From contig WBSG01000009.1 of the NCBI GenBank assembly GCA_008923285.1, forward strand, positions 1 through 44,113: 44,113 nucleotides of DNA, in the 5' to 3' direction. Positions 37,878-44,113 of this stretch are shown one piece after another; within the stretch, counting starts at the first letter, position 1; each line of letters begins with the position of its first letter. A program made the position numbers and the translations under genes. Origin of the DNA: Betaproteobacteria bacterium SCN2. GTDB lineage: Bacteria; Pseudomonadota; Gammaproteobacteria; Burkholderiales; Thiobacillaceae. The notes beneath the pieces were generated by a model. The model ran no database searches and was not told the origin of the DNA. It saw only the letters and a list, made by a program, of their open reading frames with translations.

Positions 37878-40800
37878 GATCTTCCTCCACTCTTCTTGCA
37901 ATACGTTTCAACACAAATGCGGTCGATGGCTCCACTTCACGCATCGAGTTCGGGGTCGGCCAGGCCGTGCTTTCCTGCCCCTTCATCTCCTCGGCAGCAC
38001 GCATCAGATGGGGGGCAGTCCGGCCGAAGGGTGCACGTTTTTCCCAGTAACGCAGTTTCTTCCCTGCGGCGTTGCTATCGGCACTTCGGCGCGCCCAGGT
38101 TTTGACGATTTCTTCCAGATCGCCACGCGTTTCGACATCTTCAAGACCATCCGAAGCCTTCTCGGCACGAGCAACCATGTAATCAAGAATCACCCTGACC
38201 TCCGGATTGCCAGGGTCGAACCTGATGGCATCCTCATCTTCAAGAAGCCCCCCGATCAGCTGCCGAACCAGGGATATGAACACGGCATGCAGAGCCTTGT
38301 CCCTTGCACGTGGGGCCCAGGGCGTAACGCTGGTCGCCTCGACTCCCCGATAGAGCGCACCATGATAATTCTGAAAGTGTTCGAAATGCGAAACATCACG
38401 CGGCCGGCCAAAATTGTACAGAGTGACAACAAGTCCCGGCAGACCGCGCCCAACGCGACTGGTTGCCTGTATGTATTCTGCAGTCGACTTGGGCTGGCCA
38501 TTAACAACCATCAGACCGAGTCTGGAAATATCCACGCCGACTGAGATCATGTTGCTGGCAAGGACTGCATGGACCGGGACAGGAGAAAATGGATCGCCTG
38601 AATTGAGTGCTTGCTCCAGCCTCAGGAGCACTTCTGGAATCTGGCGCGATGAAACCCGGCTGCTAAGCTCCGTCGGTGGTTCCTCGATCAGTCTCTGGAT
38701 AGACTGAAGGCGTCGGGAGAGAAACTGCATCTGGCGTGGTACGTCATCAAGCATGAGGACATGGGCGCCGCCAAGTTCACGCAGGCTGTTGAAATAGGCC
38801 ACACAGGTCCAGTAGGGATCGATGTCCGCATCGGCAGCCTCACCCTTTTCACGCGATGTGGCTATTGACTGCAGAAGCGCGGCAACGACAGCCTGCAAGG
38901 CAAACTTGGGGCTTCGGCCTGCCGTAGCCACACCTACGTAAGTTCTGTCAGGACCGCAGCTGTCCCTGACTGCAAAGAAAGAATCGGCCGAATCGAAGCC
39001 CGGCGGGGGAAACTGGAGAACGTCCCTGTCAAACAGCGCCCTGACCTGACGGCCTGCCCGCCCGATAGTGGCAGTGGATCCGACTATCTTGGGTCTGACC
39101 CCGTCCACAGTGCATATAAAGTCGATTGCGGCCTCGTATAAACCGGTCATCGAGCCCAGTGGCCCGGAAATGAGGTGAAGTTCATCCTGGATGATCAGCC
39201 CCGGCCGCACATTGCCATCAAGGCCAAACAGGTGTCTGATGTCTGTTCGCCTGGGAAGCTGGGCAAACTTGTCTATCGTCCCGATAAGAAGCGACGGTGG
39301 TGTCGCATAAATCACCTCATCCACGGTCATCACCGGAAGGGGTTCGCCATTGGTCGGGCAGCATGAAGAGGGGCATCTGATATCCAGCCGCACCTCATTC
39401 AATACTGGCCTGTATGCGGAAACGGGGAGGTCACCCCCGCATACTGGACATTTCAGCAACTGGCGTGGTGTCGATTTTGGTTGCTGTCCCTGTCTTTCTT
39501 CCAAGAGCCTTGTATCGGCATCCGCGAGCCGGTTCGGCGTCGAGTCGTCGCCGACATAAAGCCCAAGGGTGATCCGTGCCTGACCAAGCCTTGCACTGTC
39601 CTGCACCCTGATCTGCTCGCAGGCCAATATAAGCGCGGCAGCACGCTGGAACTGCTGGACAGTAAGAAGCCGCAGGGTATAGCGCATCAGGACATCCACA
39701 CCACCTTCTTCCCGCCTCTGCTTGAGTTCAAGCCGGCGAAAGAAGATCTCGAATGCCGTCAGTCCAAGATACGCCTCTGTTTTGCCACCGCCAGTGGGAA
39801 ACCAGAGCAGGTCCATTGTTTCCCTGTCGGGATCCCTTCCATCGACAATGGAAGGGATAACCAGAAGCAGGAAAGCAAGCTGGAATGGGCGCCAGACCAG
39901 GGGACGTGCCTTGTCCTTTTTTGATGGAAATCTGGACTGCAGGTCCATGGCCCTGTTTGCCAAGGCGAAGGCAGACCAGGCCGTGGCCGATGTGTTCAGA
40001 GTGGCGACACCGCGCCTCAATCTGGACAGAGTCATTTCGCATCTTTTGAGATTTTCTCCTGCGGCCTTCTCCAGATGCGGGTTTCCCTTGAATTCGGAAG
40101 TGCGGCCCTTCAGGGATGTGGAAATCCAGTTTCCGTAGAGGGAGCAAAACTCCTCCAGAGCTGTGCAGACATCTTTCTGTCTGCTCTCATCTGCAAGCCA
40201 TTCCCCGACAAACGGATTGGGATCACGCGAGCGGAGTTTACTCAGGCTTTCATGCCCCTCCGGGCTTGTTCCTTCAACGATGGCCTTGGGCATCCAGCTG
40301 GTTGCTACCCATGGAACTGAAAGAGTTTCACTTGATGGCCATTCTGCAGAGATTCCGTGTCCTGTCGCGAATTCGCATACGTCCCTGTAAAGGAGAAGAT
40401 TCGTCAGCGCATCCTCGTCGTCAACCAGGGGATGGCTTTCCCTGGGCCGTATGGCAGGCTCACCATTCGCACCGGCTGCCGAAATTCTCAGTCTGGCCTG
40501 GAAGATGTTGGCCCTGTCGCGCAAGCCCCCCTCTGGCTCGGCTGCAGCGTTTATCAGGGTAGCGGTGAGGACGATTCTTCCGCCAATTTCACGTCTTCTG
40601 ATGTCCACCTCAATATCCGGATCGCCTTTCCCGCTGCCGTCTGGCAGAAGAAAGTCGTGAACGCGCCAGGAAGTACGTTTCTCATCGGCTGCAATTAGCA
40701 ACCGGTATCGGATCGGGCAACGATGCCAGTCATGTTCTTCCGGACCAGTCCCTGAACCAGTTGAAGCGACTTCAATATCTACGGGGAATTTGGTGTTTCC

Positions 40801-41175
40801 TGCGTCATCGGAGGCCGATCCGGAAGTGGTTCCTTCACCCAGCCCGCAGGAAACCGGGATATACTTTGCGCTACCTTCAAGATCTATTTCGATAGGAATG
40901 CCTGCATCAATGGTGCATGTCAAACCAATTGAGCATGGTCGGACAGCCCTGTAGCCGGGCACAGCCACTTCCATTGCCTCGGTGTCGCCAGTTGCAAGCT
41001 CTGATGTACCAGCGTCATCTTCATCTGGCGGTATTGTCGATCCCCTTGGCCAGAGAATTCCCGTGAGATAGGTATCTGAAGGGTTGGATTCGAGACACTC
41101 GATCTCCTCCATCGGCCCAAGAAGTAGCCTCTCTACATGGATTCGGAGAGTAGCGCGCACATCGTTCTTGTCCAC
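37858..41175 (-). CDS. drmA: DISARM-type DrmA helicase, 1105 aa
   Basis: DrmA is the large SF2 helicase that pairs with DrmB. The motifs are LLWFPTGGGKTEAYLGL (Walker A, about 458), RYTLRLLTVQQFQR, IIQDELHLISGPLG (DExH, about 665), VGSTATIGRA (motif III) and ASNMISVGVDISRLGLM with EYIQATSRVGRG (motifs V-VI, about 905). The C-terminal block YNFGRPRDVSHFEHFQNYHGALYRGVEATSVTPW is a DrmA/DUF1998-helicase hallmark. Length and layout agree with DrmA (about 1,100-1,300 aa). The start is GTG 41175-41173, 18 bases after the UvrD gene stop, preceded by GGGGGAAAA. It precedes drmB with a 20-base overlap. It probably loads on DNA ends or partly single-stranded DNA. Confidence 0.93.
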   Translation of the reverse strand: MDKNDVRATLRIHVERLLLGPMEEIECLESNPSDTYLTGILWPRGSTIPPDEDDAGTSELATGDTEAMEVAVPGYRAVRPCSIGLTCTIDAGIPIEIDLEGSAKYIPVSCGLGEGTTSGSASDDAGNTKFPVDIEVASTGSGTGPEEHDWHRCPIRYRLLIAADEKRTSWRVHDFLLPDGSGKGDPDIEVDIRRREIGGRIVLTATLINAAAEPEGGLRDRANIFQARLRISAAGANGEPAIRPRESHPLVDDEDALTNLLLYRDVCEFATGHGISAEWPSSETLSVPWVATSWMPKAIVEGTSPEGHESLSKLRSRDPNPFVGEWLADESRQKDVCTALEEFCSLYGNWISTSLKGRTSEFKGNPHLEKAAGENLKRCEMTLSRLRRGVATLNTSATAWSAFALANRAMDLQSRFPSKKDKARPLVWRPFQLAFLLLVIPSIVDGRDPDRETMDLLWFPTGGGKTEAYLGLTAFEIFFRRLELKQRREEGGVDVLMRYTLRLLTVQQFQRAAALILACEQIRVQDSARLGQARITLGLYVGDDSTPNRLADADTRLLEERQGQQPKSTPRQLLKCPVCGGDLPVSAYRPVLNEVRLDIRCPSSCCPTNGEPLPVMTVDEVIYATPPSLLIGTIDKFAQLPRRTDIRHLFGLDGNVRPGLIIQDELHLISGPLGSMTGLYEAAIDFICTVDGVRPKIVGSTATIGRAGRQVRALFDRDVLQFPPPGFDSADSFFAVRDSCGPDRTYVGVATAGRSPKFALQAVVAALLQSIATSREKGEAADADIDPYWTCVAYFNSLRELGGAHVLMLDDVPRQMQFLSRRLQSIQRLIEEPPTELSSRVSSRQIPEVLLRLEQALNSGDPFSPVPVHAVLASNMISVGVDISRLGLMVVNGQPKSTAEYIQATSRVGRGLPGLVVTLYNFGRPRDVSHFEHFQNYHGALYRGVEATSVTPWAPRARDKALHAVFISLVRQLIGGLLEDEDAIRFDPGNPEVRVILDYMVARAEKASDGLEDVETRGDLEEIVKTWARRSADSNAAGKKLRYWEKRAPFGRTAPHLMRAAEEMKGQESTAWPTPNSMREVEPSTAFVLKRIARRVEEDHGNTTQ

Positions 41176-41193
41176 TATCTGTTTTCCCCCATG

Positions 41194-43146
41194 TTATTTG
41201 TGTGCTGATCTTTTGACCGGCTTGAAATCTCCGGTACCGTATATGTTTACACCCAGCCAGAGCCCACTTGTAGTCCATCCCGTTGCCAGGCCGGTTACAT
41301 CATCTCCATGCAAACCCATGGTAACTACATCGGTGATGCGAAGATTGAATATCGATGAAGGGAGGTAGTAGTTTTTACCCAGACGATGCAACAAATCGAA
41401 GGTGAGCCGCTCACTCGTATGGCCCAGCAACCGCTCCGGCTGGGTGCCTTCCTGAAGATGAATTGCGTAAACAAAGTGGCCTTCTTTGCCAGGAACCTGA
41501 ATTTTCCTGAGCATGACTTTGCGCCCGCGCAACTCTGGTGCATTCAGGGCAAGAAATTCCTGCAGTTGATTAACCTCGCTCTCTGAATTATGTAGCCTCG
41601 TATCAACGAAACTTGTGTCGGAAACATCACCCGGAATCCCCATTTCCATGTTTATCCAGCCATTGCGCCACATGCCCCATCTATTTCTTCTGCCCTCTTC
41701 GAATGGCCAGGATGTCAGGGGGTAAAGCTGGCCAGCAGGAATTCTCGTAAGCAGTTTTCCCGCCCTGGTAACGCCAACAAATATGACGCTTGCCTCTTCC
41801 AGTGTCGCGCCCTCTGAACTGGAGTCAGTTCCGGCATAATCGCTGTCTACCAGTGTGACCTTGTCAAATTCCCGTCCCTTCGATTGATGTATGGTCGTTA
41901 TATGTATTGTGCCTGTCATCATGGCATCATCATCTGGAAACAGATCAGGCCATTCGAGCCGGCTGCGCAGCTGCTTCAGATCGACAGAGGTTGCTCCGGC
42001 ACCAGCTTCCGCAGCCTTCAGCAATCTCTTCCACGCCGACTCCTCGTCGGGTATTTCAAGCTTCCTTGCCAGTTCTAGGCCGGATCCTGCATAAAGGTGT
42101 CTGTAGATTTTCTGGAATTGACTTCTGGTAACGGTGACCCCCTGCACTCGACCAAGTGTGGCCCCAACCCAGGCTGGGACATGATGGGGCTGCTTTCCGG
42201 CTGCAAGTACCACACTGACGGCTGGAGGTCTGCACTCGTTCCCCATGATCTTCTGGTAAACACGTATTGCTTCACCATTCGTACGGGTCAGAATCGCTGC
42301 CGTATCATCAGAAAGACTGCCAATCATCTCGGGAGACAGCCCAAGTCCTTCCTCAGGAATTGCGCTGAACAGTTTTTTCATCGCGGACAGCTTGCTAGTA
42401 CCGGATGCATTCCTAACAAGAATTTTTCGCAGGTGCACGGCCAGATTCGCCAGATTCGGAACCGATCGATAATTCTTATCAAGTTCAACAACCTCGAGCT
42501 CGCACTTGTAATTTTCCCGGATGGCCTTGATGAGCTTTGCCGATGACAGTCCACCATTACCCGATTTCTCCTTGTCACGAGTAGAGAAACCGTATATAGC
42601 CTGTGCCTCATCACCAAGAACTGTAAAGCCAACCCCCCATTGACTGACGGGAGCCAGAAGATCGAGAAGCGTCAGAACCAGTTCTGCCCTTACGCCTGTG
42701 AGATCCTGAAATTCGTCGATGATTACGTGACGAATACCTTTAAGAAGTGCATGAACTTCATCGCGGCGCTCCCCCTTAACAAGATTGACCAGATGGGTGA
42801 TGTTCTGATCGTACGTCCTGCTCATCAGATCCCTGGGAACCTCGCCAAGCTGCCTCAGAATGCGAAAGGTCCACGAGTCAAAAGTTCGGATCGAGATGTG
42901 CCTGAGATCCTCAAGCTCACCTGCGGTTTCCTTTGAGTATTTCTCCAGGCGGCGAACCAAAGTCCTGACAGCGCTTCGGGAAAAGGAAAGAACAAGAATC
43001 TGTGCAGGCTTGACCCCAGTTCGAAGGAGACTCTCCAGACGTAGGGCGACTGTTTCAGTTTTTCCTGTACCTGGACCAGCAAGTACAATCTGCCGCGCTC
43101 CAACCCCGGCACTTGCTACCAGTTGCTGTTTGTTGTCAGTTGTCAT
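41194..43146 (-). CDS. UvrD/PcrA-like superfamily 1 helicase, 650 aa
   Basis: SF1 motifs are in order: Walker A IVLAGPGTGKTETVALRL (about 20-37), III/II VIIDEFQDLTGVRAELVL, GDEAQAIYGF, ELDKNYRSVPNLANL and TIHQSKGREFDKVTLVDSDY. It lacks the N-terminal nuclease part seen in the NERD protein and is smaller than PcrA. The C-terminal 170 residues (from about 480) are not helicase-like and contain GHFVYAIHLQEGTQPERLL and YLPSSIFNLRITDVV, an unknown accessory domain. It is upstream of drmA by 18 bases, 56 bases from the HNH gene. ATG 43146-43144 is used. The role is inferred to be DNA unwinding or translocation in the same system. Confidence 0.88.
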   Translation of the reverse strand: MTTDNKQQLVASAGVGARQIVLAGPGTGKTETVALRLESLLRTGVKPAQILVLSFSRSAVRTLVRRLEKYSKETAGELEDLRHISIRTFDSWTFRILRQLGEVPRDLMSRTYDQNITHLVNLVKGERRDEVHALLKGIRHVIIDEFQDLTGVRAELVLTLLDLLAPVSQWGVGFTVLGDEAQAIYGFSTRDKEKSGNGGLSSAKLIKAIRENYKCELEVVELDKNYRSVPNLANLAVHLRKILVRNASGTSKLSAMKKLFSAIPEEGLGLSPEMIGSLSDDTAAILTRTNGEAIRVYQKIMGNECRPPAVSVVLAAGKQPHHVPAWVGATLGRVQGVTVTRSQFQKIYRHLYAGSGLELARKLEIPDEESAWKRLLKAAEAGAGATSVDLKQLRSRLEWPDLFPDDDAMMTGTIHITTIHQSKGREFDKVTLVDSDYAGTDSSSEGATLEEASVIFVGVTRAGKLLTRIPAGQLYPLTSWPFEEGRRNRWGMWRNGWINMEMGIPGDVSDTSFVDTRLHNSESEVNQLQEFLALNAPELRGRKVMLRKIQVPGKEGHFVYAIHLQEGTQPERLLGHTSERLTFDLLHRLGKNYYLPSSIFNLRITDVVTMGLHGDDVTGLATGWTTSGLWLGVNIYGTGDFKPVKRSAHK

Positions 43147-43202
43147 ACGTAGTGATTTTCATCTTTTACGTTTTTTATGGATCGGGATTAGGGCTAGTCA
43201 AT

Positions 43203-44113
43203 TTAGTCACGGGCAGGACTCTTGAACACCTCTCTGGCATGCCATTCCAAGTATTGACCTGACGGCAGGTAATGCGGACTTTGCGGCTTATTAATTAAAT
43301 TCCCGTTGCGTTCTAGCAATTCACTCCTTATTGGTTCTCCACCCGTTAGGTGCTGACTAAAGGCCAATTTGTAACTGCCCGATAACACAGTGAACCCTCC
43401 CAAATCGAAGATCTTGTGATGTAATGCACAAAGGGCCAAACCATTATTTTCGACGTCTGGACCTCCAGCCTGAAACCATTTGATGTGTGCGGCTTCAAGT
43501 CCGATAGCCTGCTGCCCTAATCGAAGGTCATAACCACAAACACAGCAGCGATATTCATAGGCACGCAGAACACGATCACGGAATGCCGGATCGCGGCTCC
43601 GCCGCTTGCTCTCAGTGCCAAGCGGCCCATCGCAATTGACATCCATCAAGCTCAGACCAACAGCCGACAGTATGTCTTCATGAAGTGTTTCAGGAAAGTG
43701 CGCATCCAGTATGCGGCGGGCAACTTCCTGAATGAGGCACGGCTCACGCTGGAATGCCGACTGTAGAACAGTGGAAAAGCCACCTGCTATGTGTTGCTGA
43801 CGAAGTTCTGTAAGCGTGGGTGTTGCACCACGGGGACGTTGCAATATGCTTGCGGGCCCATTCAGGTGCCATATCCCCCCATCAACATCCGTGGCCAAAT
43901 GCCAGAAAGGCAAGTGGCGATTACGTCCAGACCCTGATGGGCCGAACTCATCAATGAGCGCTTTCAAAGGCTTGTCGAGTTGAGCGAACTCCACAATAGC
44001 GGGTTCGTCCCGTTGCAAACGCCCCAACGCCAGCAGAATCAATAATGGTTTGTGTGGCGCTCTTCTATCGCCCTGTTGCCAGATTCGGATTCTGTCGAAT
44101 GCCTTAAGTAATT
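43203..44113 (-). CDS. SBD-HNH endonuclease of the phosphorothioate-DNA-restricting type (5' end cut off)
   Basis: The reading frame is open to the window edge, so the start lies beyond 44113. The N-terminal part visible, WQQGDRRAPHKPLLILLALG then RLQRDE, and FRDRVLRAYEYRCCVCGYDL then LEAAHIKWFQAGG and NNGLALCALHHKIFDLGGF match the SBD-HNH family (ScoMcrA-like), which binds phosphorothioated DNA through a sulphur-binding domain and cuts with an HNH centre. All HNH residues are present. These enzymes restrict Dnd-modified DNA; no dnd genes are in the window. It appears to be first, or near first, in the minus-strand island operon, 56 bases before the UvrD gene, so it may act as the restriction arm of the island or be an independent neighbour. 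Confidence 0.87.
   Translation of the reverse strand, partial: LLKAFDRIRIWQQGDRRAPHKPLLILLALGRLQRDEPAIVEFAQLDKPLKALIDEFGPSGSGRNRHLPFWHLATDVDGGIWHLNGPASILQRPRGATPTLTELRQQHIAGGFSTVLQSAFQREPCLIQEVARRILDAHFPETLHEDILSAVGLSLMDVNCDGPLGTESKRRSRDPAFRDRVLRAYEYRCCVCGYDLRLGQQAIGLEAAHIKWFQAGGPDVENNGLALCALHHKIFDLGGFTVLSGSYKLAFSQHLTGGEPIRSELLERNGNLINKPQSPHYLPSGQYLEWHAREVFKSPARD

Noticed and set aside
27029-44113. Assignment as BREX or as a type I restriction system
   Set aside because: No PglZ, BrxL or HsdR/M/S motifs are seen; DrmA and DrmB signatures and DUF1998 point to a DISARM-like system.

Overview
The window looks like a chromosomal accessory region of a proteobacterium, most likely a betaproteobacterium. 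The evidence is UmuDC and SOS-peptidase genes of proteobacterial type, a chromosomal IntI-type integron, GC-rich core-like genes with AT-richer inserts, and Shine-Dalgarno starts throughout. I cannot name a genus from sequence alone.

Layout. (1) 1-4.6 kb, minus strand: a small hypothetical gene, two adjacent proteins with PD-(D/E)XK nuclease-like motifs, then a damage-tolerance operon umuD-umuC-yedK. (2) 4.8-7.7 kb: a NAD-kinase-like gene and an SPFH-domain gene, divergent from an NrtR-type NUDIX/winged-helix regulator. Two tandem 21-bp palindromes lie between them. (3) 7.7-16.2 kb: a complete cassette integron. It has 14 cassettes, all on the minus strand, each ending in an attC site, then an attI region, then an intI gene whose reading frame is shifted at its extreme 5' end. 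One cassette is present in two identical copies. Related inverted repeats and hairpins lie at the two outer edges of the integron. (4) 16.2-24.2 kb: three minus-strand hypothetical genes, two of them very short, divergent from a plus-strand cluster. That cluster encodes a membrane PDZ protein with a large C-terminal domain, a 283-aa protein, a double-AAA+ ATPase, a small TPR-like protein and a second AAA+ ATPase. An 18-bp sequence is repeated exactly upstream of both halves of the cluster. The ATPase has an elaborate 5' leader: a terminator-like hairpin, a sequestered ribosome-binding site and a 16-codon leader ORF. (5) 24.4-26.9 kb: a hypothetical gene, a YbjN-like gene coupled to a WYL regulator, and a 38-codon remnant resembling the start of a DUF2779 protein. 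(6) 27.0-44.1 kb: a large DISARM-like defence island. A cytosine-5 methyltransferase on plus converges on a minus-strand operon. In transcription order that operon is an SBD-HNH-type endonuclease (cut by the window edge), a UvrD-like helicase, a DrmA-type helicase, a DrmB (DUF1998) protein, a NERD nuclease-UvrD fusion, a SNF2 helicase, an actin/Hsp70-fold ATPase and Vsr.

How they may work together. The defence operon carries the DrmA-DrmB core of DISARM and a 5mC methyltransferase as in class 2. It also has a SNF2 helicase as in class 1, no visible phospholipase-D protein DrmC, and extra parts (NERD helicase, actin-like ATPase, Vsr, second UvrD helicase, phosphorothioate-type HNH nuclease). 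It is my leading candidate for an unusual, possibly undescribed system. The AAA+/PDZ cluster, with its regulated leader, is the second candidate.
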